A stretch of DNA of 10,790 bases from an uncultured Ruminococcus sp. (GCA_902783815.1 CACZSM010000264.1:1-10790), one strand, 5' to 3'. Counted from the first letter of the stretch, positions 1-8,114 are shown. Notes: a model not told the origin generated them from the sequence alone. Translations and numbers: made by a program.

Positions 1-227
1 CTATGAAGGCTGCTGCATCCGAAAGCTTCGGCTACAATGAGGATCCGATCGTTTCTTCCGATGTTATCGGTATGAGATTCGGCTCTCTGTTCGATGCAAC
101 TCAGACAATGGTTAGCAAGATCGCTGATGATCTCTATGAAGTACAGGTTGTTTCCTGGTACGACAACGAGAACAGCTACACAAGCCAGATGGTAAGAACA
201 ATCAAATATTTTGCTGAGCTTGGCTGA
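1..227 (+). CDS. gap: Glyceraldehyde-3-phosphate dehydrogenase, C-terminal fragment (5' end outside window)
   Basis: This is the last 75 or so codons of a type I GAPDH, the glycolytic enzyme that converts glyceraldehyde 3-phosphate, NAD+ and phosphate to 1,3-bisphosphoglycerate in the cytoplasm. The reading frame is open from the window edge and ends in TGA at 225-227. The visible part is the C-terminal end of the catalytic domain: the block SSDVIGMRFGSLFDATQT is followed by the family hallmark WYDNENSYTSQMVRTIKYF, whose Asn belongs to the NAD-binding surface and which closes almost all bacterial GAPDHs. The ATG at 3 is an internal methionine, not the start; a full protein has about 335 residues, so some 260 residues lie upstream. 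The gene is followed at once by a strong terminator. Identity is very secure from sequence; whether this is the only GAPDH of the organism cannot be told. Confidence 0.96.
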   Translation, partial: MKAAASESFGYNEDPIVSSDVIGMRFGSLFDATQTMVSKIADDLYEVQVVSWYDNENSYTSQMVRTIKYFAELG

Positions 228-254
228 TATTTGTTTGACTTGACAATAGTAACG

Positions 255-285
255 ACCCCGGTGGAGCAATCCATCGGGGTTTTTC
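255..285 (+). terminator. Rho-independent terminator of gap
   Basis: A 10-bp stem (255-264 with 271-280, one G-U pair) of ACCCCGGTGG against CCATCGGGGT carries a 6-base loop and runs into TTTTT. It lies 28 bases after the gap stop codon. It ends only about 18 bases before the start of the next gene, whose ribosome binding site follows the T-tract directly. Confidence 0.9.
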
Positions 286-303
286 AAAAAAAGGAAGATG
301 TCT

Positions 304-1044
304 ATGAGAAAAATTATTGCTGTATGCTGTCTTGCTGTAATGTCTGCTGCAATTTTCTGTGGATGCGGAGAAAAAGAGGTGTCATCTGAACTATCTGAAC
401 CGTCTGCAGCATCCTCCGCAAGTTCTGCGGAATCCTCTGACGCTCAGGAATCTGTGTCATCAGCAGAAAGCAGCGCTGAGGAAGAACGAAGCACCGTATC
501 AGAACGCTCAGAGGAAGAACAAAGCTCTGAGGACGCTCACCAGGCTGACAAGGATGCTATATTCAAAAAAATGCGCGAGATCCTTGACAGCGATAAACTT
601 ATGCGTGAAGATATGTCAATATGGCATATAATTATAGAAGAAGAATTAAATGCTTTCCTTAAAGAAAATAATATTGAATTTAAATTCAGCTGCAACGAAA
701 AAAATATGTTCGGACAGTTCTCCGATGGTACAAAATGGGGTTTTACCTATGATGAAATACCTGAGACACCTGAACCAAGCTATACCCGTGAAGAACTCGA
801 TGCTATGCTCAAAACAATGAATGAGGCAAACGACAGGATAAGCGCAGTCACCGACAGCGATGAATATAAAAATGCAGACCTCGACGGTAAAAAACAAATG
901 GTAGAAAAACTTTTGAAAGAGCTTGCAGCTGAGGGACTTATTAAGGATTCATACTACATTGATAATGAAATGGCTTCATATGAATTCGGAAATGGCGGTC
1001 TTGGAGGAATTATGTTCAGAGATTTTGACCCCATGCTTAACTGA
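304..1044 (+). CDS. Putative lipoprotein with Ser/Glu-rich tether and unknown C-terminal domain
   Basis: I do not recognise the family. The start at 304 is preferred to the in-frame ATG at 298, because the AAGGAAG ribosome binding site (291-297) abuts 298 but is well spaced from 304. The 246-residue product begins MRK followed by a hydrophobic stretch and the cysteine pattern IFCGCG, which fits a lipoprotein signal peptide, although Phe at -3 and Cys at -2 are not the usual lipobox residues. From about residue 26 to 78 the chain is almost entirely Ser, Glu and Ala (SSAESS occurs twice), like a flexible spacer holding a domain away from the membrane. The remaining 165 or so residues are charged, probably alpha plus beta, with a short segment containing FGQFSDGTKWGFTYDE and two Lys/Glu-rich helices, and end in RDFDPMLN. 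No catalytic motif is evident. The product is inferred to be an extracellular, membrane-anchored protein. A strong terminator follows; no separate promoter is visible upstream. Confidence 0.85.
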   Translation: MRKIIAVCCLAVMSAAIFCGCGEKEVSSELSEPSAASSASSAESSDAQESVSSAESSAEEERSTVSERSEEEQSSEDAHQADKDAIFKKMREILDSDKLMREDMSIWHIIIEEELNAFLKENNIEFKFSCNEKNMFGQFSDGTKWGFTYDEIPETPEPSYTREELDAMLKTMNEANDRISAVTDSDEYKNADLDGKKQMVEKLLKELAAEGLIKDSYYIDNEMASYEFGNGGLGGIMFRDFDPMLN

Positions 1045-1051
1045 ATTATTC

Positions 1052-1089
1052 AAAAGACTGGTGCGGTCTGTATTGCACCAGTCTTTTTT
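1052..1089 (+). terminator. Rho-independent terminator of the lipoprotein gene
   Basis: A perfect 13-bp stem (1052-1064 with 1075-1087, AAAAGACTGGTGC against its complement) with a 10-base loop ends in a run of T. It starts 8 bases after the TGA stop. The A/T-rich ends of the stem also give an A-tract before it, so it could work to some extent in both directions, but no - strand gene is nearby. Confidence 0.93.
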
Positions 1090-1131
1090 CTTCCTTTTGC
1101 TTACTAATGTTATAAAAATTTTCCACAGCTA

Positions 1132-1160
1132 TTTATTTTATAAGATTTTTGTTGTATAAT
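1132..1160 (+). promoter_or_regulatory. Candidate promoter of the glycosyltransferase-araC cluster
   Basis: A consensus -10 box TATAAT lies at 1155-1160, with only a weak -35 match (TTTATT, 1132-1137, 17-base spacer). It sits in AT-rich DNA between the preceding terminator and the GT4 gene. It would leave a leader of about 100 bases before the GTG start at 1270. The -10 box is clear; the -35 is doubtful. Confidence 0.5.
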
Positions 1161-1269
1161 TTATTTGTTGTAGTCATTATGTGGGATCTTTTTGACTGCT
1201 CCGGCAGCAGCTGTTATTTTCCGCTGCGATTTCATTTTTTATTACACTTTTTTAAGGAGAGTATTGCCA

Positions 1270-2349
1270 GTGGAAAAAAAGAAGATTCTTTTCGTTGCTG
1301 AGGCAATGGGCGGCGGAGTGTTTACCTATATTGTCGATCTTTCAAATGAACTTGTGAGAAACTATAATGTCGATATCTATATCGCTTATTCTATAAGACC
1401 TCAGACTCCGGAAAACTTCAGGGATTACTTTGATGAAAGAGTACATCTTATAGAAGTAAAGAACTTTGTGAGAGCCTTGAATCCCCGGAGTGATCTGCGA
1501 GCCTTTTTTGAACTGAAAAAAATTGCAAAAGCTGTTAAACCTGATATAATCCATCTGCACAGCAGTAAGGCAGGCGCTATCGGAAGATTTGCCTTTAACG
1601 GAAGAAAAACTCCTATGTTTTATACTCCCCACGGCTATAGCTTCCTTATGCAGAATTATGATGTAAAAAACAGAACTCTCTTTAAATTTGCCGAAAATAT
1701 CGCCGCTAAAAGATGCTGCACAACTATAAGCTGCAGCAAAGGAGAACATGAGGAAACTCTTAAAATAACTAAAAAAGCTACCTATGTCAATAATGGGATA
1801 AATACTGAGGAGCTTGATGAACTACTTAAAAGCGTAAAGACTGCTCCGCACCCGTTTACGGTTTTTACACTCGGCAGAATATGCTACCAGAAAAATCCTG
1901 TGCTTTTTAATGAAATAGCCCTGTCATTGCCGGATGTTCAGTTCCTTTGGATAGGTGACGGCGAAATGAGGGATACCCTTACTGCGGATAATATCAGAAT
2001 AACAGGATGGGTCAACAGAGCAGATGCACTCAGATTCAGCGTAAACGGCGATGTTTTTGTACTTACAAGTCTGTGGGAAGGGCTGCCGATAAGTCTGCTT
2101 GAGGCAATGTATATGAAAAAGTTCTGCGTCGTCAGCGATGTTATCGGAAATAAAAATGTTATTGCAAATGAGAAAAATGGCTTCGTATGTGATACGAAAA
2201 GCGAATTTATAAATGCTATAAAAACTATCAGAACTGACCGTGATCCCTCAATAATAGACAAGGCATACAACGATATCATTACAAAATTCAATTCAAGGGT
2301 TATGGCTAAGAATTATTATGATATCTACAAGGAACGCTTCAAAAACTGA
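1270..2349 (+). CDS. GT4-family glycosyltransferase (group 1)
   Basis: A 359-residue retaining GT-B glycosyltransferase that would transfer a sugar from a nucleotide-sugar donor to a growing glycan at the cytoplasmic face of the membrane. The N-terminal Rossmann domain begins KKILFVAEAMGGGVFTYIVDL, with the glycine-rich acceptor-side loop at residues 14-16, and continues with PDIIHLHSSKAGAIGR (91-106) and YTPHGYSF (118-125). The C-terminal donor domain has LGRICYQKNP (201-210), FLWIGDGE (225-232) and SLWEGLPISLLEAM (267-280), which holds the E-x7-E motif (E270, E278) of the family. Length is normal. The frame is open upstream to a TTG at 1192, but that stretch is not protein-like; AAGGAGA at 1254-1260 is well spaced only for GTG at 1270. 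A GT2 gene follows 15 bases later. The cluster suggests exopolysaccharide, capsule or teichoic-type glycan synthesis; the sugar cannot be told. Confidence 0.93.
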   Translation: MEKKKILFVAEAMGGGVFTYIVDLSNELVRNYNVDIYIAYSIRPQTPENFRDYFDERVHLIEVKNFVRALNPRSDLRAFFELKKIAKAVKPDIIHLHSSKAGAIGRFAFNGRKTPMFYTPHGYSFLMQNYDVKNRTLFKFAENIAAKRCCTTISCSKGEHEETLKITKKATYVNNGINTEELDELLKSVKTAPHPFTVFTLGRICYQKNPVLFNEIALSLPDVQFLWIGDGEMRDTLTADNIRITGWVNRADALRFSVNGDVFVLTSLWEGLPISLLEAMYMKKFCVVSDVIGNKNVIANEKNGFVCDTKSEFINAIKTIRTDRDPSIIDKAYNDIITKFNSRVMAKNYYDIYKERFKN

Positions 2350-2364
2350 GGAGGCACTGTATTA

Positions 2365-3156
2365 ATGAAAAAACTACCGAAGATCTCGGTTATCACGATC
2401 ACATATAACAGTGAAAAACTGCTTGAAAGAGCTGTCAGATCAGTAATAGATCAGGATTACCCCGAACTGGAGTATATTATAGTTGACGGCGGATCAACCG
2501 ATGGTACTATTGAAATAATAAAAAAATATGAGGATCGTATTTCAAAATGGGTATCAGAACCGGATAATGGTATCAGTGATGCCTTTAATAAGGGTATAAG
2601 AATGGCGTCCGGCGATATTATCGGCATTACAAATTCGGATGACGGTCTTTTGCCTGGTGCTCTGGCTGCCGTAGCAGATGCATTTGAGGATGATATTGAT
2701 GTTTACAGAGGAAATGTTATGCTGTGGCAGGAGGATAAAAATACCAGAGTTATTGAAAAACCTACCATGAAATTCAGATTCAACAGACTTTACAGCATAT
2801 GCCACCAGAGTACATTCGTTACAAAAAAAGCATATGAAAAATACGGCGTATTCAATGTCAGCCTTAAATATACAATGGATTATGACCTCCTTCTGCGTTT
2901 CCAGAATTCCGGAGCAAAATCAAAGCATATTAATAAAACACTGGCTTTTTATTCCCTCGGAGGCGCCTGTATCAACTCTGATAAGAAAAAATTGTCTGAT
3001 GAGGTCGCAAAAGTAATGAAATTAAACGGCGCTACAAAACTTCAGATAGCAGAATACAGATTTTTCAGATCTATCAAGCATACTATACAAAAAATTGTTC
3101 CTAAAGAAGTTATCCTGAAAATAAGACATGGAAAAAATAAAAATATTACCGCTTAA
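2365..3156 (+). CDS. GT2-family glycosyltransferase, WfgS-like
   Basis: A 263-residue inverting GT-A glycosyltransferase. The N-terminus ISVITITYNSEKLLERAVRS (7-26) begins the nucleotide-binding fold, IIVDGGSTDGT (38-48) holds the conserved Asp of the donor site, and SEPDNGISDAFNKGI (64-78) with GDIIGITNSDD (83-93) supplies the DxD-equivalent metal-binding acidic residues. HQST (147-150) and MDYDLLLR (171-178) belong to the acceptor half. This order matches the WfgS-like subgroup known from O-antigen synthesis. No membrane helix is evident, but the basic C-terminal tail (KHTIQKIVPKEV and KIRHGKNKN) could touch the membrane. AGGAGG at 2349-2354 overlaps the upstream stop codon and the start follows 10 bases later, so the gene is cotranscribed, and probably translationally linked, with the GT4 gene. 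Substrate is unknown. Confidence 0.94.
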   Translation: MKKLPKISVITITYNSEKLLERAVRSVIDQDYPELEYIIVDGGSTDGTIEIIKKYEDRISKWVSEPDNGISDAFNKGIRMASGDIIGITNSDDGLLPGALAAVADAFEDDIDVYRGNVMLWQEDKNTRVIEKPTMKFRFNRLYSICHQSTFVTKKAYEKYGVFNVSLKYTMDYDLLLRFQNSGAKSKHINKTLAFYSLGGACINSDKKKLSDEVAKVMKLNGATKLQIAEYRFFRSIKHTIQKIVPKEVILKIRHGKNKNITA

Positions 3157-3194
3157 CGGTCTTTTACAAGTCTATTATGAAATGGAGCTTTATT

Positions 3195-4052
3195 ATGGAT
3201 TCCCCTATTTTTCAGCAGGAGCTTGTCAGCTCGGACAGAATTATCTATACTCCCTCGGATTTTGCAAAAAACTCCCTTGTCTATCTCCAGGAGGCAGGCA
3301 GACTAAAGGCTCAGAAACCTCATACAAATAAAAGATCCGGTCTTGATTCATTCCTCTTTTTTATTGTTACATCCGGTTCGGGAGAACTTATCTATGACGG
3401 AACTTCATTCCGTATTGAACCTGGCAGCTGCGTCTTTATAGACTGTAAAAGACCCTATTCGCACAGAACCTCCGATGACCTCTGGCAGCTTGAATGGGTA
3501 CATTTCAACAGTATCACTATGCAGAATATATACGACAAGTATATAAGCCGCGGCGGAGATCATGTATTCCCGGCGTATGATACCGCTGAATATACCGATA
3601 TTATAGATGATATCCTCCGTATTGCCGGCTCGGATGATTATATCAGGGATATGAGGATAAATGAAAAATTATGCTCTCTGCTGACAATAATAATGTCCGG
3701 CTCATGGAATCCGGATAAAAAGAATCAGATCAAAAAACGCGATGAGATAATTATTGTCAAAGGCTGGATAGATGAACATTATATGGAAAAAATCAGTCTT
3801 GAGGAACTTTCAAAACAATTCTTTATTGATAAATTCTATTTATCACGGATTTTTAAGGAACATTACGGTACAACGCTCAGTAATTATATCTCAAATAAGA
3901 GGATAACACAGGCAAAACAAATGCTGCGTTTTTCTGGGTATAATATCGAAACAATTGCAGAAAAGGTAGGGATAAGCGATCCGAATTATTTTACACGGCT
4001 TTTCAAGAAAATAGAGGGCATTACTCCCGGTGAATACAGAAAAATATGGTAA
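3195..4052 (+). CDS. AraC-family transcriptional regulator (cupin sensor plus two HTH motifs)
   Basis: A 285-residue regulator of the AraC/XylS family. Residues about 50-110 form a cupin-like ligand domain (FLFFIVTSGSGELIYDG, then FRIEPGSCVFIDCKRPYSH), typical of sugar-sensing members. Residues about 185-285 are the DNA-binding domain: first helix-turn-helix in ISLEELSKQFFIDKFYLSRIFKE (200-222), second in YNIETIAEKVGISDPNYFTRLFKK (249-272), closing with the family signature GITPGEYRK. The start at 3195 is chosen because TGGAG (3183-3187) lies 7 bases before it; the in-frame ATG at 3177 has no ribosome binding site. The gene begins 38 bases after the GT2 gene with no terminator between, so cotranscription is likely. 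It may control the glycan cluster or a sugar-utilisation locus elsewhere; ligand and targets are not visible. It ends just before a hairpin shared with the convergent sbcC. Confidence 0.94.
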   Translation: MDSPIFQQELVSSDRIIYTPSDFAKNSLVYLQEAGRLKAQKPHTNKRSGLDSFLFFIVTSGSGELIYDGTSFRIEPGSCVFIDCKRPYSHRTSDDLWQLEWVHFNSITMQNIYDKYISRGGDHVFPAYDTAEYTDIIDDILRIAGSDDYIRDMRINEKLCSLLTIIMSGSWNPDKKNQIKKRDEIIIVKGWIDEHYMEKISLEELSKQFFIDKFYLSRIFKEHYGTTLSNYISNKRITQAKQMLRFSGYNIETIAEKVGISDPNYFTRLFKKIEGITPGEYRKIW

Positions 4053-4055
4053 AGC

Positions 4056-4101
4056 AATACCGCAGGCGCATATATTGTTATACGCATCTGCGGTATTTTT
4101 C
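4056..4101 (+). terminator. Terminator between araC-type gene and convergent sbcC
   Basis: A 10-bp perfect outer stem (AATACCGCAG at 4056-4065 with 4088-4097), extended by a GCG/CGC helix after a 2-base bulge, with an AT-rich loop, is followed on the + strand by TTTTT. On the - strand only a short TTT follows (after GC), so termination of sbcC here would be weaker. It occupies nearly all of the 53-base gap between the two convergent genes. Confidence 0.85.
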
Positions 4102-4105
4102 TGTA

Positions 4106-6931
4106 CTAAAGCTCTACCTTTGCAAGAGTACAGCCATTATCATCCTTTGTTACATTTATCCTTCTTGGAATTATCTCCCTGAGCTTGGTGACATGAGATA
4201 TTATTCCTATAAGACAATCACCCGTACTCAGAGTTTTCAGCGCCTCCATAGCTTTATCAAGGGATCTCTCATCAAGAGAACCAAATCCTTCATCAATAAA
4301 CATCGTTTCAAGTCTTATTCCGCCTGAACCTGACTGTATTTCATCGGAAAGCCCCAGAGCCATTGATAACGCTGCCATAAAGGATTCTCCTCCGGAAAGC
4401 GTATCTACTCTTCTGCATTTTCCGCTTTTGTTTTCCCGCACATCTATATCAAGTCCGGTAGTCTTTCTCTTATCTGTAACGGTTTTTGAGCGAACCAGAC
4501 TATACTTTCCTCCGCTCATGGAAAGCAGACGGATATTTGCTCTTTGAAGTATCCTTTCAAAGTACGCTGCCTGCACATACGACAGCAGCTTTATACTATC
4601 CTTGCCTTTAAGATCTCCCCCGGCTGTACGGTAAAGATCATCACAGTGGTTATAGTATTCCGCTTTTTCAATGTACTCATCACGATCCGCAGCTGCCGAT
4701 CTTTTTATCTCCTCGTTTATGCCAAGCCTCTCTATTATTGACTGACGCAGCTCTGAAATGGCTTTTATTGATACCTCAAGCTGTTTATCCTCGCTCATAA
4801 GCAATTCCAGATCGTATTTTTCACCGTCCTCAAGCTGCTTTTTCAGAGTTTCCTCAACTGACTGACATTCCGATATCCTGTTCCGGTGATCTTCAAGCTC
4901 CTTTTTTATGCTCTCATAGCTGTTTTTAAGGACAGCCGCCTGTTTCGTCAGTTCTCTTATATGTGACTCCGCCTTTGATCTCGATTCAAATTCGAGCTTC
5001 TTTCTGAGTTCATCAGCCTTTTTTCTGTCATTATTCAGCTTTTCACGCACAGTATGGAGCCGTCCATTCATTTCTGTAAGCTGCGCGCCATATGTATTAA
5101 TATCTTTCAGCAGTTTTTCACGCCTTTTTAATGTACTTTCTTTTTCTGCAACAAGCTCATTCGTCTTTTCCTGCTGCTTTTTTATCTCTGAAATTTCTGC
5201 TCTCTGAGATTTTAAAGTAGCTTCTATTTTTATCCAGATATCGTCAACAGCAGTGAACGGAATATCCATTTCATCGGATAGCATTATTTTCAGATCGTCT
5301 ATCATAGATCCTATCAGCTTCTTTTCAGTACCCAAAGCCTCGGACGCAGCCTGCAAAGCCTTATCACTTTTTTCAAGAGATTTCTTCGCAGCATCAAGCT
5401 GCTTTTTATCGACCGTACTTTCACACCTTGCAGGCTCAGGATGATGTACAGATCCGCAAACCGGGCATGGCTTGCCCTCTACAAGACTTGATGCAAGCAT
5501 TCCAGCCTGATTATTTATAAAACCCTCATATGTACTGTCATACTCAGACTTCTTTGCTGAATAATCATCCCTTGCATACAAAAAAGCCTGTTCCTTCTCC
5601 TTTAGTTCTCCCGATTGCTTTACTCTTATTTCTTTCAGCTTATCATATATTCTCCTTGTTGTCTTTCCCTTTACAAGCATCTGCTGATACTGTCCGTCAA
5701 GCTCTGCTTTTCTGCTCTCTATTCCATCAAGCTCTTTAAGCCTTGTCCTTGCTGTCTGCTCATCCTTTTCAGCGGCAGTCTTTGCTGCCCTTGCTTCTTC
5801 AAATGACCTTTCAAGCACGGATACATCCCTTTCACCCGTTTTTATATCACTGATAGCACTGTCAAGCACATCATATTCTCCGAGTCCTGCTTTCAGCACC
5901 TCGGCAGCCTTTCCCAGCTTATCCCACTTCTCCGGTGCATCTCCGGCTTCTGCAAATCTGCATTCCAGTTCCGGTAATCCTTTTTCAAGTTTTATTCGCT
6001 CATCAGTCTTTAACCTGAGCAGTTTTTCCGTCTTATTCCTTTCCTGCGCCTTTCCAAGTCTTACCTTTACTTCTCCGGATCTCCTGGTATGCTCTGCAAG
6101 CTCCTTTTCTGTTTTTTCAAGCAGCTGCCTATCCTCGGTAATAATACTATCAGTTACATTGATCGCTTCATCTATCCTTGTACTGCTCAGGTACATTAAC
6201 TCCTTTATATCCTTTGCATCCGCAGAATAATTACTTTCATCCGTATATCTTATCTGGCGCAGCAGATTTATCAATCGGCTCGTCAGAAGGTCAAGTTCAC
6301 TTTTAGCGCTGCTGCGGTATTCTTTCAGCTTCTCTGTAAGGAGTATATAATTCTGAGTATCAAAAACTGAATTGAGTATCTTTTCTCTTGCTTCTGTCTT
6401 TTCTCTGATAACACTCATAAATTCTCCCTGAGCTATCATCGCTATCTTTTTGAAGTTCTCCCTGCCTATACCGATTATCTCCTCAATCTTCTGATCCCCG
6501 TCCTTTTCCTTTGTGATCATCATAGTACCGCCGACCTCCTGAAACAGGAAATCATTGCTGTGCTCTGCCCGTACATCCTTTGTATCATCTGTACCGTCTT
6601 TCTTTTTACGCTGCTTCTTCAGCCTTTCAAGAGAATACTTCGGACTGCGCCTTATATGGTATGTTTTCCCCTTTTCTGAAAAATCAAGCTCTACATATGT
6701 TTCTATGTCATCCGGCGCTGAGATGTTTCTCAGCATTGACGCACTCCTGTCTGAACCACTGACAGTTTCTCCGTAAAGTGCATAGCTTATGGCTTCAAAT
6801 ATCGTACTTTTTCCTGCTCCGGTATCACCTGTGATAAGATATAATCCACTGCCTCTAAGTACAGAAAAATCTATCTCCGTCCTGCCAAGATATGATCCGA
6901 ATGCGGATATTACTACTTTAAGCGGTTTCAT
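4106..6931 (-). CDS. sbcC: SbcC, ATPase subunit of the SbcCD nuclease complex (Rad50-like)
   Basis: A 941-residue SMC/Rad50-type ATPase, close to the usual 1000-1050. With SbcD it forms a complex that opens hairpins and trims double-strand DNA ends, clearing palindromes at replication forks. The N-terminal lobe has Walker A GDTGAGKS (35-42) and the Q-loop segment IAMIAQGEF. Two long coiled-coil arms rich in Lys, Glu and Arg (about 180-480 and 500-760) flank the zinc hook CPVC at 489-492, almost exactly mid-protein. The C-terminal lobe carries the signature LSGGES (845-850), Walker B MFIDE (D880, E881), the D-loop GSLD and the switch histidine H913 in ISHVTKL. All are intact. The start is the ATG at 6931, preceded by a GGGGGG ribosome site; a TTG further up is too close to nothing resembling one. 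Its first 14 bases overlap sbcD, so the two are translationally coupled. The stop lies 5 bases from a shared hairpin. Confidence 0.97.
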   Translation of the reverse strand: MKPLKVVISAFGSYLGRTEIDFSVLRGSGLYLITGDTGAGKSTIFEAISYALYGETVSGSDRSASMLRNISAPDDIETYVELDFSEKGKTYHIRRSPKYSLERLKKQRKKKDGTDDTKDVRAEHSNDFLFQEVGGTMMITKEKDGDQKIEEIIGIGRENFKKIAMIAQGEFMSVIREKTEAREKILNSVFDTQNYILLTEKLKEYRSSAKSELDLLTSRLINLLRQIRYTDESNYSADAKDIKELMYLSSTRIDEAINVTDSIITEDRQLLEKTEKELAEHTRRSGEVKVRLGKAQERNKTEKLLRLKTDERIKLEKGLPELECRFAEAGDAPEKWDKLGKAAEVLKAGLGEYDVLDSAISDIKTGERDVSVLERSFEEARAAKTAAEKDEQTARTRLKELDGIESRKAELDGQYQQMLVKGKTTRRIYDKLKEIRVKQSGELKEKEQAFLYARDDYSAKKSEYDSTYEGFINNQAGMLASSLVEGKPCPVCGSVHHPEPARCESTVDKKQLDAAKKSLEKSDKALQAASEALGTEKKLIGSMIDDLKIMLSDEMDIPFTAVDDIWIKIEATLKSQRAEISEIKKQQEKTNELVAEKESTLKRREKLLKDINTYGAQLTEMNGRLHTVREKLNNDRKKADELRKKLEFESRSKAESHIRELTKQAAVLKNSYESIKKELEDHRNRISECQSVEETLKKQLEDGEKYDLELLMSEDKQLEVSIKAISELRQSIIERLGINEEIKRSAAADRDEYIEKAEYYNHCDDLYRTAGGDLKGKDSIKLLSYVQAAYFERILQRANIRLLSMSGGKYSLVRSKTVTDKRKTTGLDIDVRENKSGKCRRVDTLSGGESFMAALSMALGLSDEIQSGSGGIRLETMFIDEGFGSLDERSLDKAMEALKTLSTGDCLIGIISHVTKLREIIPRRINVTKDDNGCTLAKVEL

Positions 6932-8075
6932 TCTTATCCCCCCATATTTCCGCAATAGCCTTTTTCAGTATTTCACTCTGCTTTTCTTCCATTTCCTCTC
7001 CGTTATGCTGCAGCGAATAAAATTCTGAAAATAACTCCAGAGGATCTCTTTCTGTTCCGCCGCCTGAAAACAGTTCATCGGAAAAATCCTGACTGTATTC
7101 CGTTTCCCTTTTTACACTAAGTATGTTCGGATAGGGCTTCCTCAGATAGCTTACAGCATCAGGAACCTCTACTTTATCCGTTAATACTACTGAAATGAAA
7201 TCCTCGCTGACAATACCGTTTTCATCATGTCCGGCAGTCATAAGCTCGTCAAATGACGCTTTTATTTCAACTATATCCCTCTCAGGTTCAAGAGGAACTC
7301 TTGTGATATTGATATCACAGTAACTTTCCCCCGGAGCTTTCCTGCCAAGTTCTATTATCGAATAGCTTTTATCCTGTCCGATCTCACTGATACTATATTT
7401 CAACGGTGTTCCGCAGTACCTTATCCTTTCCCCTCTTACATTCTGCGGACGGTGTATGTGTCCGAGAGCTGTATAATCGAATATTTCAAATACATCCGCT
7501 GATATGCAGTCTATGCCGCCTATTGAAGTCTCGGATTCCGAAAGCTCTGCTCCTGCTACATACTGATGCGCTACCATTACATTCCTTTTGCTTGTATCAG
7601 GAGATATCTTTCCGATAACATAGGAAAATGCCTCCGTATAATCTGTAAATTCCGTATTATATACAGTATTGATATCTGCAACACGGGTGTACGGAAGAAG
7701 ATAAAAATTTACCTCTCCGTATTCATCACTCAATGTGACAGGTTCAGGGGTTCCCTCAAAACCACCCTTTATGTACAATCCACTCTTTCTGAATCTGTCT
7801 GAACCAAATGAAAGCCTGTCTGCACTGTCGTGATTTCCGCTTATGAGCATTACCGGAACATCTTCCAGCTCATCAAGAAACTTATCAAGCAGCTTTACAG
7901 CCTCTGCCGTGGGCGCGGATTTGTCATATACATCCCCCGCAATGACTACTGCATCCGGCTTTTCTGCTTTTACATCACTTACGATCCTTTCAAGTATGTA
8001 CTTCTGATCTGACGCAAGCGAATAACCATTTAGCTTCCGACCAATATGAAGATCGGAAATGTGAATAATTTTCAT
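6918..8075 (-). CDS. sbcD: SbcD, nuclease subunit of the SbcCD complex (Mre11-like)
   Basis: A 385-residue calcineurin-like metallophosphoesterase, the manganese-dependent exo/endonuclease partner of SbcC. All phosphoesterase motifs are present: ISDLHIG (D8, H10), AGDVYD (D48), SGNHDS (N81, H82, D83), VMVAHQY (H170) and LGHIHRPQ (H206, H208). Residues about 260-350 correspond to the capping domain, and the C-terminal helix region rich in Glu and Lys (about 350-385) would bind the base of the SbcC coiled coil. AAGGAG (8085-8090 on the - strand) stands 9 bases before the ATG, so the start is firm. It is the first gene of a two-gene operon, with sbcC overlapping its end by 14 bases. A divergent membrane-protein gene starts about 100 bases away. 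Length and motifs are normal; nothing suggests loss of function. Confidence 0.97.
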   Translation of the reverse strand: MKIIHISDLHIGRKLNGYSLASDQKYILERIVSDVKAEKPDAVVIAGDVYDKSAPTAEAVKLLDKFLDELEDVPVMLISGNHDSADRLSFGSDRFRKSGLYIKGGFEGTPEPVTLSDEYGEVNFYLLPYTRVADINTVYNTEFTDYTEAFSYVIGKISPDTSKRNVMVAHQYVAGAELSESETSIGGIDCISADVFEIFDYTALGHIHRPQNVRGERIRYCGTPLKYSISEIGQDKSYSIIELGRKAPGESYCDINITRVPLEPERDIVEIKASFDELMTAGHDENGIVSEDFISVVLTDKVEVPDAVSYLRKPYPNILSVKRETEYSQDFSDELFSGGGTERDPLELFSEFYSLQHNGEEMEEKQSEILKKAIAEIWGDKNETA

Positions 8076-8114
8076 TATAATAAACTCCTTAACTAAAAAA
8101 ATATTTTTACAGGT

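Noticed and set aside
382..540. Ser/Glu-rich repeat region of the lipoprotein as a tandem DNA repeat
   Set aside because: The repetition is of amino-acid composition; apart from SSAESS twice, the codons vary and no regular DNA period is seen.
3157..3194. Possible terminator or promoter between the GT2 gene and the araC-type gene
   Set aside because: No hairpin with a T-run and no paired -35/-10 boxes could be found in these 38 bases.
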